Source: Firmicutes bacterium HGW-Firmicutes-2
GTDB lineage: Bacteria; Bacillota; Clostridia; Lachnospirales; Vallitaleaceae
Direction of reading: 5' to 3'
Assembly: GCA_002841495.1 (NCBI GenBank)
Contig: PGZV01000020.1
Span: 17,533-81,532, forward strand
Length of the DNA stretch: 64,000 bases
Both the position numbers and the translations under genes were made by a program. The notes below the pieces were generated by a model, which worked only from the letters and a program-made list of their open reading frames with translations, made no database searches and was not told where the DNA came from. Of the stretch, positions 21,305-29,819 are shown piece by piece; position 1 is the stretch's first letter, and each line of letters opens with the position of its first letter.

Positions 21305-21346
21305 GTAACCAATGTTACTGATTGGTAAGTCTACTTGGTATATAAT
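21305..21346 (+). promoter_or_regulatory. Promoter with FNR-shaped operator, operon copy
   Basis: GTAAC-CAAT-GTTAC (21305-21318) is a perfect 5-4-5 inverted repeat. A consensus TATAAT (21341-21346) begins 22 bases after it, with no good -35 box. With a start point near 21353 the dyad centre is at -41.5, the place used by class II activators of the Crp/Fnr family. The hcp promoter has a similar box at the identical distance. A second overlapping dyad, ACCAAT-N7-ATTGGT, spans 21308-21326. Confidence 0.75.
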
Positions 21347-21378
21347 GCATATATCGTAAAGCAATAAAATGGATACGT

Positions 21379-21395
21379 CCTGACTGGATGTCAGG
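21379..21395 (+). promoter_or_regulatory. Small perfect hairpin in the operon leader
   Basis: CCTGAC-TGGAT-GTCAGG lies in the untranslated leader, about 47 bases upstream of the start codon. No known riboswitch was recognised. Confidence 0.45.
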
Positions 21396-21441
21396 CACAA
21401 TTAACCCAAAATATATTGTGGTAGAAAGAAGGCGATTTAAT

Positions 21442-22686
21442 ATGAATACTTATTTTGATATAAAAGATACAGTTTACAACATAACGTGTAAATATGAAGA
21501 AGCTATAGCACTACTTGTAGCTGTTGGCATCGATCAGATGAAAGATGTTGCCCAAAGAGAAACCATCGGAAAAACCATTAGCCTCGAGATGGTATTACAA
21601 CTTAAAGAAATAGATGTTCAAACATTTGAAGAACGATTGGTTGAAACCATAGAAGAAAATAGTGAAAATGTTGATCAAGGTCTACGTATTAAAGTGAAAA
21701 AAGAAAATCCTAAGATAAAAGTTGAAGGTGTTTTGCCATGTCCAGTAAAAATACCTTTGCTAGAGGGGTTCGAAAACTGGCTACAAACCCAAGAGAATCA
21801 ATGGGTTAAGGACCTGGATTATAACTTTAAGGCAGCGTCAATGGGTGTTGACTGGCTTAAGGAAGCTTTGGTGACATCCACTTCAGCTGACACCCTATCG
21901 GACTTGTTTATTTCTGCTGGATTTGACCTATTTTTTGATCGAAATTTAATCGGTAAACATAGAACACAAAAAGCTTTTAAAGATTATTCATCCATTAAAA
22001 CCTACAATCAAGACTTTGATCATGACGGACTGAGGCTAAAAGATCCGGCAGGCCATTATGCAATGCTGGGCGTTGTGCCGGCTATATTCTTGGTGAATAT
22101 ATCGGAGCTGGGCGCTAGAAAAGCACCGACTTCGTGGAAAGAGCTGCTAGAGCCTGAATATGAGAACTCAGTCTCTTTACCAATTGGAGATTTTGATCTC
22201 TTTAATGCTATATTGTTGAACATATACAAGAATTATGGTGAAACAGGTATACAAAAACTGGGAAAATCATTATTAAAAAGTATGCATCCATCAGAAATGG
22301 TGAAATCTCATATTAAAAAAAACAATCGACCGGCTATTACCATTATGCCTTATTTTTTCACGAAAATGACGAAGGCAGGTGGACCGATGGAAGCAGTATG
22401 GCCAAGTGATGGTGCGATTATCAGTCCGATTTTTATGCTTTCTAAGACCAGTAAACAAAAAGAACTTCAACCGATTATTGATTTTTTCACATCCAAAGAG
22501 GTAGGAGAAATCCTCTCACATCAAGGTAGATTTCCAAGTGTACATCCTGAGGTGGATAATAGGGTACCAAAAACCAACCCATATATGTGGCTTGGTTGGG
22601 ACTTTATCAATGACAATGACATTGGAGAACTTATCAAAAAACTAGAGCAACTTTTTGATAGTAACAGCGGTAGGAGGCAAATATGA
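21442..22686 (+). CDS. Cytosolic solute-binding-like protein with DUF1858-like N-terminus
   Basis: A 414-residue protein with two parts. Residues 1-70 resemble the DUF1858/ScdA_N type of small helical domain: D-T-V-Y-N-I-T-C-K-Y-E-E-A, G-I-D-Q-M-K-D-V-A and T-I-S-L-E-M. The remainder resembles iron- or polyamine-type ABC solute-binding proteins, for example V-V-P-A-I-F-L-V-N, P-T-S-W-K-E-L-L-E-P-E-Y and F-F-T-S-K-E-V-G. There is no signal peptide or lipobox, so it should stay in the cytosol, which is odd for this fold. Its stop overlaps the next start by four bases. The ATG at 21442 follows agaagg (21427-21432). Confidence 0.7.
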   Translation: MNTYFDIKDTVYNITCKYEEAIALLVAVGIDQMKDVAQRETIGKTISLEMVLQLKEIDVQTFEERLVETIEENSENVDQGLRIKVKKENPKIKVEGVLPCPVKIPLLEGFENWLQTQENQWVKDLDYNFKAASMGVDWLKEALVTSTSADTLSDLFISAGFDLFFDRNLIGKHRTQKAFKDYSSIKTYNQDFDHDGLRLKDPAGHYAMLGVVPAIFLVNISELGARKAPTSWKELLEPEYENSVSLPIGDFDLFNAILLNIYKNYGETGIQKLGKSLLKSMHPSEMVKSHIKKNNRPAITIMPYFFTKMTKAGGPMEAVWPSDGAIISPIFMLSKTSKQKELQPIIDFFTSKEVGEILSHQGRFPSVHPEVDNRVPKTNPYMWLGWDFINDNDIGELIKKLEQLFDSNSGRRQI

Positions 22687-23387
22687 ATCTAGTAACCATA
22701 TCCGGGCCACCATCATCAGGAAAGACTTCAATCATACTAAAAACAATACAAGCGGTTCAAAATCGGGGTCTAAAAGTAGGTGTCGTAAAGTTTGACTGTC
22801 TCTATACCGATGATGATCTACTGTATGAAAAGGCAGGCGTTCCTGTCAAAAAAGGGTTATCCGGAGCTTTGTGTCCGGACCATTTTTTTGTTAGTAATAT
22901 TGAAGAAGTTGTTCAATGGGGCAGAGGACAAGCATTAGATTTACTGATTACAGAAAGTGCTGGCCTTTGTAATCGGTGCTCCCCTTATATTAAAGAAATT
23001 CAAGCGATTTGTGTTATTGACAACTTAAGTGGTATTAATACACCTAAGAAAATAGGACCCATGTTAAAATCAGCAGATATTGTTGTGATTACAAAGGGGG
23101 ATATTGTTTCTCAAGCAGAACGAGAAGTCTTTGCGTCAAAAGTCAGCTCAGTGAATCCACAAGCTATAGTCATGCATATAAACGGATTAACAGGTCAGGG
23201 CGCTTATGAATTGAGTACATTGTTATATGATGAAAGAGAAGATGTGCTAACGGTAAAGGGTAAAGAATTAAAGTTTTCTATGCCATCTGCATTATGCTCC
23301 TATTGTTTAGGAGAAACACGTATTGGTGATGATTATCAACTGGGTAATGTAAGAAAAATGGAATTGGGTGAAAAAAATGATAGATGA
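22683..23387 (+). CDS. Cysteine-rich P-loop GTPase, UreG/HypB-like
   Basis: A 234-residue protein of the SIMIBI class. G-P-P-S-S-G-K-T-S at 8-16 is the P-loop, D-L-L-I-T-E-S-A-G (86-94) occupies the switch/Walker B position, and I-T-K-G-D (136-140) is the guanine-specificity motif. Two Cys pairs stand out: C-N-R-C at 96-99 directly after the switch, and C-S-Y-C at 205-208. Relatives insert metals into enzymes (urease, hydrogenase). The Cys pairs suggest metal or cluster binding. Translationally coupled to both neighbours (overlaps of 4 and 11 bases). Confidence 0.75.
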   Translation: MNLVTISGPPSSGKTSIILKTIQAVQNRGLKVGVVKFDCLYTDDDLLYEKAGVPVKKGLSGALCPDHFFVSNIEEVVQWGRGQALDLLITESAGLCNRCSPYIKEIQAICVIDNLSGINTPKKIGPMLKSADIVVITKGDIVSQAEREVFASKVSSVNPQAIVMHINGLTGQGAYELSTLLYDEREDVLTVKGKELKFSMPSALCSYCLGETRIGDDYQLGNVRKMELGEKNDR

Positions 23388-24399
23388 TAAAAAACTTAAA
23401 AATATGACCTTAGAAGATCTTTTTCTACGCTATCCTTATGTAGTTACTTATTTTGATAATAATAAGTTGGATGTTGAGGGATTTGGAACGATGACCTTCG
23501 AGGATTATTTGAGTCAATTTGATGAGGACTATGTTGAAACATGGGCAATGGATAAAGATAAGATTGAGAAGGACCTTTTGGCCTACATCCTACAAATGCA
23601 TAGTTTTTTGGGTTTAAAAGAAGAACAATCCGTTGAATCCATAACAATTTTACCTGGACAGGATAAATCTGGACAAAAAGAAGCGTTTGAAGCCATCACC
23701 ATTAGAAGCGGTGACATCGTATCGATTGTCGGACCGACAGGATCCGGTAAAAGTAGATTACTTGCAGACATCGAATGGACGGCCAACTATGATACACCCA
23801 CCAAAAGAGGTGTGTGGATTAACGGCGCAGTGGCAGATACCAAATGGCGGTTTTCTTCAAGTAATAAGTTGGTGGCACAATTATCACAGAATATGAATTT
23901 TGTCATGGACTTAACGGTAGAAGAATTCCTGGAACTCCATGCAAAAAGTCGTATGGTAGAAAATGTGGATCAAGTCATTAACACCATATTGGAATCGGCC
24001 AATCAGCTAGCAGGAGAACAGTTTTTGAGAACAACGCCAGTTACTGCTCTAAGTGGCGGGCAATCAAGAGCCTTAATGATAGCAGATACAGCCATACTCA
24101 GTACGTCGCCGATTGTCTTGATTGATGAAATTGAAAACGCAGGTATTGATCGAAAAAAAGCGCTAAAACTCCTTGTAAGCAGTGAAAAAATCGTTCTCAT
24201 AGCGACCCATGATCCTACATTGGCATTGATGGCGGATCAAAGAATTATCATAAAAAACGGTGGTATTCACAAAATATTATCAACAGATAAAGATGAGAAA
24301 ACAATCTTATCCGAGCTTGAAAAGCTAGATAAGATTGTTGGGAACTTAAGACATAACCTTAGAATGGGTAATCGAATTGACCCAACCATGTTTGTATAG
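23377..24399 (+). CDS. ABC-type ATPase with ScdA_N-like N-terminal domain, no permease
   Basis: A 340-residue soluble protein. The first 75 residues (T-L-E-D-L-F-L-R-Y-P-Y-V-V-T-Y-F, then L-D-V-E-G-F-G) look like the ScdA_N/DUF542 or DUF1858 domain, echoing the first gene of the operon. The ABC domain follows: Walker A G-P-T-G-S-G-K-S near 122-129, signature L-S-G-G-Q-S-R, Walker B I-V-L-I-D-E-I-E, and a final T-H-D. No membrane gene is adjacent. It resembles soluble ABC proteins that remodel or assemble, not transporters. ATG 23377 is preferred over GTG 23368. Confidence 0.75.
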   Translation: MIDDKKLKNMTLEDLFLRYPYVVTYFDNNKLDVEGFGTMTFEDYLSQFDEDYVETWAMDKDKIEKDLLAYILQMHSFLGLKEEQSVESITILPGQDKSGQKEAFEAITIRSGDIVSIVGPTGSGKSRLLADIEWTANYDTPTKRGVWINGAVADTKWRFSSSNKLVAQLSQNMNFVMDLTVEEFLELHAKSRMVENVDQVINTILESANQLAGEQFLRTTPVTALSGGQSRALMIADTAILSTSPIVLIDEIENAGIDRKKALKLLVSSEKIVLIATHDPTLALMADQRIIIKNGGIHKILSTDKDEKTILSELEKLDKIVGNLRHNLRMGNRIDPTMFV

Positions 24400-24468
24400 A
24401 TAGACACATGAATGACAAAGAAGAAGTTTATACTATTTTATGTAGGCTTGTCTTCTTGTTTATGTTGG

Positions 24469-24513
24469 TCGGTAACATAAGATACCGATTAATCATTATA
24501 AGTAGGTTATAAT
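24469..24513 (+). promoter_or_regulatory. hcp promoter with FNR-shaped operator
   Basis: TCGGTA-N8-TACCGA (24469-24488) contains GTAAC-ATAA-GATAC (24472-24485), close to the box at 21305-21318. TATAAT (24508-24513) begins 22 bases after it, as in the other promoter, putting the dyad centre at about -41.5. There is no good -35 box, consistent with activator dependence. Confidence 0.75.
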
Positions 24514-24522
24514 TTTATCATA

Positions 24523-24542
24523 GTTAATCTTGATAGATTAAC
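24523..24542 (+). promoter_or_regulatory. Perfect dyad just downstream of the hcp start point
   Basis: GTTAATC-TTGATA-GATTAAC is a perfect inverted repeat centred about 12 bases after the predicted start of transcription. The place suggests a repressor operator; it could also be a leader hairpin. Confidence 0.6.
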
Positions 24543-24603
24543 GAATCAGCCGGTTAAGATGAAACAATCGGCAATAATAAATCAATTATATGGAGGTATT
24601 CTA

Positions 24604-26226
24604 ATGAGTATGTTTTGTTATCAATGTCAAGAAGCAGCACAAGGAACCGGGTGTGAAGTTATAGGTATCTGTGGTAAAGATGAAGAAGTGTCAAATCTTC
24701 AGGACCTTTTAATCTATTCAACAAAAGGGATTGCAGATATTGTTGTTAAAGGTGAACTCGATGTTGCAAGCCTTGGAAAAACCAATGAGATTGTATTGGA
24801 TAGTTTGTTTAAAACCATTACCAATGCAAACTTTGATCCTGAAGCGATACGAGCACAAATTAGACAGAATCTAGAAATCAGAGATGAATTAAGAAATGTT
24901 GTAGAAGCGGATTTTCATGATGCAGCGACGTTTACAATTTCGACGGATGCATCCATGGATGCCAAATCTGTTTCGGTAGGTGTTTTATCTACTGAGAATG
25001 AAGATGTAAGATCTCTAAGAGAATTAATTATCTATGGATTGAAAGGGTATGCAGCTTATGCTCAACATGCTTTAAACTTAGGAAAAGAAGATGTTGATCT
25101 TTATGCATTTACATATGAGGCTCTAGCGGCTACTTTGGATGATAGCTTAACGGCGGATGCGTTGGTGGCACTAACAATGAAAACAGGAGAATATGGTGTT
25201 AAAGCAATGGCTCTTCTAGATGAAGCCAATACAACTGCTTATGGTAACCCTGAATTATCCAAAGTCAACATTGGTGTTAAAAATAATCCAGCGATTTTAA
25301 TTTCCGGTCATGATTTAAATGATATGGAGATGCTACTTGAACAAACCAAAGGCACCGGCGTAGACGTTTACACTCATAGTGAGATGTTACCTGCTAACTA
25401 TTATCCAAAATTTAAAGCCTATGAGAATTTAGTTGGTAATTATGGTAATGCTTGGTGGAAACAAAAAGAAGAGTTTGCGTCCTTTAATGGTCCAATCTTG
25501 TTTACGACCAACTGTATCGTACCACCTAAAGGTGATACGGTTAAGAGAATCTTTACAACTGGTGCTGCTGGTTTCCCAGGTTCGACACATATTCTAACAG
25601 ATGAAAACGGTCAAAAAGACTTCTCACAAATCATCGAAATGGCAAAGACGTTACCATCACCTACAGAAATTGAAACAGGAGAAATCGTTGGTGGGTTTGC
25701 CCATGCACAAGTCTTTGCCCTTGCAGATAAAGTTGTAGATGCAGTCAAATCAGGCGCAATTAAAAAATTCTTTGTTATGGCAGGTTGTGATGGCCGTATG
25801 AAAGACCGTGACTACTATACAGAGTTTGCTAATGAGCTACCAAAAGATACGGTAATTCTTACCGCTGGATGTGCAAAATATAGATACAACAAATTACCAC
25901 TTGGTGATATCGGTGGTATACCAAGAGTATTAGATGCCGGTCAGTGTAATGACTCATATTCACTTGCGGTCATAGCTCTAAAACTTAAAGAGATTTTTGA
26001 ACTTAACGATATCAACGAACTACCGATAGCTTATAACATTGCTTGGTATGAGCAAAAAGCAGTAATCGTATTATTAGCACTCTTATCACTAGGGGTCAAA
26101 AACATTCACTTAGGTCCTACATTACCGGCTTTTCTTTCTCCTAATGTTGCGAAAGTTCTTATTGATACATTCGGCATAGCAGGAATTGGAACCGTTGATG
26201 AAGATATCAAATTATTTATGGCATAG
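24604..26226 (+). CDS. hcp: Hydroxylamine reductase / hybrid-cluster protein
   Basis: A 541-residue redox enzyme carrying a [4Fe-4S] (or 2Fe-2S) cluster and the hybrid Fe-S-O cluster. The N-terminal cysteines are Cys5, Cys8, Cys17 and Cys23 (C-Y-Q-C...C...C-G-K). Hybrid-cluster ligands are visible in T-T-N-C, A-G-C-D-G-R, A-G-C-A-K-Y and D-A-G-Q-C-N-D. Hcp reduces hydroxylamine in vitro and nitric oxide in vivo in enterics. No hcr reductase gene is adjacent. The start ATG 24604 follows ggagg (24592-24596). Its promoter shares an operator with the upstream operon. Confidence 0.95.
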   Translation: MSMFCYQCQEAAQGTGCEVIGICGKDEEVSNLQDLLIYSTKGIADIVVKGELDVASLGKTNEIVLDSLFKTITNANFDPEAIRAQIRQNLEIRDELRNVVEADFHDAATFTISTDASMDAKSVSVGVLSTENEDVRSLRELIIYGLKGYAAYAQHALNLGKEDVDLYAFTYEALAATLDDSLTADALVALTMKTGEYGVKAMALLDEANTTAYGNPELSKVNIGVKNNPAILISGHDLNDMEMLLEQTKGTGVDVYTHSEMLPANYYPKFKAYENLVGNYGNAWWKQKEEFASFNGPILFTTNCIVPPKGDTVKRIFTTGAAGFPGSTHILTDENGQKDFSQIIEMAKTLPSPTEIETGEIVGGFAHAQVFALADKVVDAVKSGAIKKFFVMAGCDGRMKDRDYYTEFANELPKDTVILTAGCAKYRYNKLPLGDIGGIPRVLDAGQCNDSYSLAVIALKLKEIFELNDINELPIAYNIAWYEQKAVIVLLALLSLGVKNIHLGPTLPAFLSPNVAKVLIDTFGIAGIGTVDEDIKLFMA

Positions 26227-26259
26227 AATCACTTAAGTATAGAATTATTCACTATAAAA

Positions 26260-26312
26260 ATAATAACAGCGCCAATTCAGTTTTAATTGAATTGGCGCTG
26301 TTATTATTTTTA
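26260..26312. terminator. Bidirectional terminator between hcp and plsC
   Basis: AAATAATAACAGCGCCAATTCA pairs perfectly with TGAATTGGCGCTGTTATTATTT across an 8-base loop; T-rich on the + side and A-rich on the left, so it serves both convergent genes. Confidence 0.95.
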
Positions 26313-26331
26313 CTATATTAAGATAGATCAA

Positions 26332-27048
26332 TTACTGTAAATGTATGATGGGTGCCATAATAATATTACGAACAGTCTCAGACAGATTGTCTTGTTCTTC
26401 TTTACTTAACTGATTGGGATAAATTGGATCATGAACGAGGATACGGACATGGTCTTTTGTTATGGCTTTTTTTGCTTCATACATTTTAAAAGAGCCGTCT
26501 ATGGTTATGGGAACGATAGGGACACCGGCTTTAATACCAAGCTTAAGACTGCCTTTCTTAAAATCACCCATGGTGTAATTTTTTGATCGTGTACCTTCAG
26601 GGAAGATGACCAATGTTTTACCGTTTTTTAAATCCTCAACACCTTGTAATATAACTTTCAACGATTGCTTTAAATTACCACGATCTAAGAAAAGACAACC
26701 CATTACACGCATCCAGTGACTTATAAGCGGTACTTTTGACAATTCGATTTTTGCTACATAAGCTTTAGGTTTTGGTAGATATCCAAGTAATAAAGGAATA
26801 TCATAGTAGCTTTGGTGATTGCTAACATAGAGAACATTGCCTTCAGGTAGCTTTTGGAGATCCACCAATTCGACATTACTTGACGAGAGAGCGACCATTA
26901 GACGACCCCATGATGCTGTCATCTTATGAAGATAGTCGTATTGAACTTGTTTGCCGAAAAGACCAATTAAGAGATACCATAGGTAAGCAAATCCGGAAAG
27001 AAGAAGATATGAAACCAGTACAAAATAAAAAAAGTAAGTTCTAATCAT
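26332..27048 (-). CDS. 1-acyl-sn-glycerol-3-phosphate acyltransferase (PlsC family)
   Basis: A 238-residue membrane-associated enzyme that acylates lysophosphatidic acid in phospholipid synthesis. A hydrophobic N-terminus (about 1-30) anchors it. N-H-Q-S-Y-Y-D (77-83) is the catalytic NHx4D motif and F-P-E-G-T-R-S (149-155) binds the phosphate. On the minus strand the ATG at 27048 lies just after ggagg, so the upstream TTG at 27060 is not the start. It is separated from the next minus-strand gene by 21 bases and is probably co-transcribed with it. Confidence 0.9.
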   Translation of the reverse strand: MIRTYFFYFVLVSYLLLSGFAYLWYLLIGLFGKQVQYDYLHKMTASWGRLMVALSSSNVELVDLQKLPEGNVLYVSNHQSYYDIPLLLGYLPKPKAYVAKIELSKVPLISHWMRVMGCLFLDRGNLKQSLKVILQGVEDLKNGKTLVIFPEGTRSKNYTMGDFKKGSLKLGIKAGVPIVPITIDGSFKMYEAKKAITKDHVRILVHDPIYPNQLSKEEQDNLSETVRNIIMAPIIHLQ

Positions 27049-27069
27049 GTTGTCCTCCAATAAAAGTTA

Positions 27070-28101
27070 TTAAGCATTTGTCTGATGAAGTGACAAATCC
27101 ATTTCAGCTGCCTTTATGACTTCCGTCAGATTATTATAATCAAAATTTGCCTTTCCGACAAGTAGGGACAAGTCACTTTCTTCATATTGAGAAAGTAATG
27201 TTTCAAAAGCATTCTGAATACGAAGCAGAAAAATATTAACTTGGCTTATATCCGTATGACTTAATACAAGTAGAAAAGTATTGCCACTGTACCTAAAACA
27301 TAAATCATTGGATCTTGAATTGCTTTTCATTAAGTCAGCCAAGGTCTTGATGAACTGATCACCAGCCAGAGCACCGTTTTTCTCATTGAAAGTTTTGAAT
27401 TGCTCAAGTTCAATAAGGACTAGGGTATGCTTAATATGTTGATTATGTTGAATATCAAATAAAGCTTGAAGTTGTTTTAGACCATAGCTTCGGTTATATA
27501 AACCTGTTAATTCATCATATATATTTTTTCGATCATACCTTCTCGTGACCTCAAAGTAGTTGAAAGTCAGCATGACAGCTACGGTTAATAATAATAGTGT
27601 AACAACAGCGTATCTTAAAAAAGTAAGTAAATAGCTTGAAAGGCTTCCATAGGTAATCGTGAAGGCTAATGGCCACCTGACCTTGATATACATGAGCACA
27701 ACCGCAAAGATTAGATATAAAATGGGAAGGATGAACTCACGTCTGTATTCTATGAATAAGAATGTGATGACTAAAAATAAAATGCTCGAATAGGGCATGG
27801 TTTTGAAGGCGTTAGAGGAAGTCATCCATGCTACAGGAAAATAAATAAAATCCAAAAAAAGAATAAAAAAGATTTTAATGTAGTGGGGATGCTGAGTGAT
27901 ATTTAGAAGTATAAGACAAGTGGTACAAAATATAATGAAAACGATTGAGATGACGGTAGCGAGTGGTTCATAGCCGGAAAACATGCCCAAAAGCAGAACC
28001 ACAATACCCAGCAAAGAAAAAGCCACCAGGAGAAAACGAAGGGCAACATACTGAATCTTCTCGCTTTTTCGATGATCTAAAAAAGAGTAAACCATATTCA
28101 T
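27070..28101 (-). CDS. Membrane protein with degenerate GGDEF domain
   Basis: A 343-residue protein with about six membrane segments (20-180) and a C-terminal GGDEF-type domain starting at Y-D-E-L-T-G-L-Y-N-R (195-204). The catalytic motif is S-G-N-T-F (272-276) in place of G-G-D-E-F, so diguanylate cyclase activity is unlikely. The inhibitory-site motif R-S-N-D (263-266) keeps the exact five-residue spacing to that position, so c-di-GMP binding remains possible. It probably shares an mRNA with the acyltransferase gene downstream. Confidence 0.85.
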   Translation of the reverse strand: MNMVYSFLDHRKSEKIQYVALRFLLVAFSLLGIVVLLLGMFSGYEPLATVISIVFIIFCTTCLILLNITQHPHYIKIFFILFLDFIYFPVAWMTSSNAFKTMPYSSILFLVITFLFIEYRREFILPILYLIFAVVLMYIKVRWPLAFTITYGSLSSYLLTFLRYAVVTLLLLTVAVMLTFNYFEVTRRYDRKNIYDELTGLYNRSYGLKQLQALFDIQHNQHIKHTLVLIELEQFKTFNEKNGALAGDQFIKTLADLMKSNSRSNDLCFRYSGNTFLLVLSHTDISQVNIFLLRIQNAFETLLSQYEESDLSLLVGKANFDYNNLTEVIKAAEMDLSLHQTNA

Positions 28102-28248
28102 AATATCAAACCCCCTTGTTTCTATCTATTGTTTTGATGATCAAAACTAAGTTTCTCTAAATTCATTATATCATACTATAAAAAAGGTGCATATCTCTAT
28201 TGATTTATAGAAAAATGAAAACTTGTTGGCTATTATGTATGATTTTAG

Positions 28249-28962
28249 ATGTTAGGAACTTATGTAAATGCGGGCGTCATATTAATAGGTAGCATAATAG
28301 GAATCTTAGTAAAAAATGGGCTTAAAGATCGATATAAATGGATCGTTATGCATGGTGTAGGTTTATCCGTTTTGTTTATTGGTATAACAACAACGTTAAA
28401 TGGTATGATGAATGGCGGAGAACCCATATTGTTTATTATCAGCCTTGTACTGGGTGGTATCTTTGGGGAGTGGGTCAACATTGAGAAAAGACTAGAGCAA
28501 CTGGGTCTTTTTCTACAAAGCAAAGTCGGTAATGGGGAGCATAATATTGCTCAAGGATTTGTAACGGCTAGTCTTTTATTTTGTGTTGGAACGATGGCGA
28601 TATTGGGATCACTTGAGAGTGGACTTAGGGGCAATCATGATATGTTATATGCCAAATCCGTACTTGACGGTGTTACTTCTATTATATTAACGTCTTCTCT
28701 TGGTATTGGTGTTATTTTTTCGGCCTTCTCTGTATTACTTTATCAAGGCGCGATTGTTCTATTTGCATCTCGACTTGAGTCAGTATTAACTGCAGAAGTG
28801 ATCCGAGAGATTTCTATCATTGGGGGTATATTGATTTTTAGCTTGGGGTTAAGTCTGTTGGAAATAAAGAAAGTTAAAACAGCCAACTTACTACCTGCAA
28901 TTCTAATACCACCAATCTATTTCATGGTCATCCTGCCTTTGATTGAGATGCTGTATCAATAG
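28249..28962 (+). CDS. DUF554 family membrane protein
   Basis: A 237-residue protein with about six membrane helices and the family's G-T-x-V-N-A start, a G-x-x-x-G-E-W-V-N-I-E segment, F-V-T-A-S-L-L-F-C-V-G-x-M-A-I-L-G (about 103-119), and G-N-H-D-M-L-Y-A-K-S. DUF554 (YdfK/YqgA-type) proteins are common in Firmicutes; their transport substrate is unknown. It has no obvious ribosome binding site and the ATG at 28249 is close to the likely transcription start. Confidence 0.85.
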   Translation: MLGTYVNAGVILIGSIIGILVKNGLKDRYKWIVMHGVGLSVLFIGITTTLNGMMNGGEPILFIISLVLGGIFGEWVNIEKRLEQLGLFLQSKVGNGEHNIAQGFVTASLLFCVGTMAILGSLESGLRGNHDMLYAKSVLDGVTSIILTSSLGIGVIFSAFSVLLYQGAIVLFASRLESVLTAEVIREISIIGGILIFSLGLSLLEIKKVKTANLLPAILIPPIYFMVILPLIEMLYQ

Positions 28963-28982
28963 TTTTAATGTAAAACCTATTA

Positions 28983-29819
28983 TTATCTACTGGACTTTTT
29001 TAAGTCCAGTATTTTTTTGCTTATTTTTACTTTATTATACATGGATTTGTAAGTTTCTTGGTTCATATCCGCTATATAATTTTTAGGGTAAGCTTTACTT
29101 ACAATTCCATTTTCAAGAAGATAATCAACGGCTTTATTGTAGGCAATAGCGGCAGTGACCATATCTTTATAGCGTCCAATCACATAACTCCCATGAACAT
29201 TTAAGGTTGACTTATAAGTGGGTGCAACTAACGGATGCTCTCGTCTTACACCATAATAGGGATTGATTACTTGTATATTGTCATATCTTAAGTTATGTAT
29301 ATCACCGTCTACAAAACGATGGTCACGGCCTAAGACACTATGATTTTTAACGCCATAGCGACTCATTATATTAACTTGCATACCATAGTCATTCACAAAG
29401 TAATAACCTTGGCGCTTATGAATCCTATGGTTGGCATAGTAAAAAAGATCTTGAATATCAAAAAAGAGCTCTTCTGAATAGGTTATAAAATAAGAAAAAT
29501 AATTTTTATGCATGTAAATGGGTGTGGAAAAATAATAATGATGATCTCTATAGTTCATTAGTACTACCCACTTATCAAATGACAAACACATAGTATCTTC
29601 ATAGTCATAAATAGATAAACTGGGTGTATGGATGATTTTTTTAGCGAGTAGATAAGCGTTATGGGCTAAAGTAGGACAATCATAACTACCAAGGCTAATA
29701 TGTCTACCTTCATAAGTTATGGATGACCTGTAATAGATTTGACCATTTTTTTTAACACTTTCATAAACACCTGGTAAAGATTGCATAGGTAAGCTCCTTG
29801 GAATATAGGTTAAATGCAT
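28983..29819 (-). CDS. AP2/HNH-like hypothetical DNA-binding protein
   Basis: A 278-residue protein I place only by pattern. Residues 15-60 (P-G-V-Y-E-S-V then Y-Y-R-S-S-I and I-S-L-G-S-Y-D) resemble an AP2-like beta-sheet domain found in phage and homing-endonuclease proteins. The middle (G-R-D-H-R-F-V-D-G-D then L-R-Y-D-N-I-Q-V-I-N) resembles the HNH-type region of such proteins, and a second AP2-like unit (I-G-R-Y-K-D, A-A-I-A-Y-N-K-A) follows. It may be a domesticated mobile-element gene. Its last codons contain the terminator hairpin of the convergent DUF554 gene. Confidence 0.55.
   Translation of the reverse strand: MHLTYIPRSLPMQSLPGVYESVKKNGQIYYRSSITYEGRHISLGSYDCPTLAHNAYLLAKKIIHTPSLSIYDYEDTMCLSFDKWVVLMNYRDHHYYFSTPIYMHKNYFSYFITYSEELFFDIQDLFYYANHRIHKRQGYYFVNDYGMQVNIMSRYGVKNHSVLGRDHRFVDGDIHNLRYDNIQVINPYYGVRREHPLVAPTYKSTLNVHGSYVIGRYKDMVTAAIAYNKAVDYLLENGIVSKAYPKNYIADMNQETYKSMYNKVKISKKILDLKKSSR
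28988..29018 (+). terminator. Terminator of the DUF554 gene, inside the end of the convergent gene
   Basis: ACTGGACTT and AAGTCCAGT form a perfect stem followed by ATTTTTTT. It overlaps the last codons of the minus-strand gene that ends at 28983. Confidence 0.85.

Noticed and set aside
28138..28155. A further copy of the inverted-repeat element
   Set aside because: Only TCAAAACTAAGTTT matches; no second end or interior was found.
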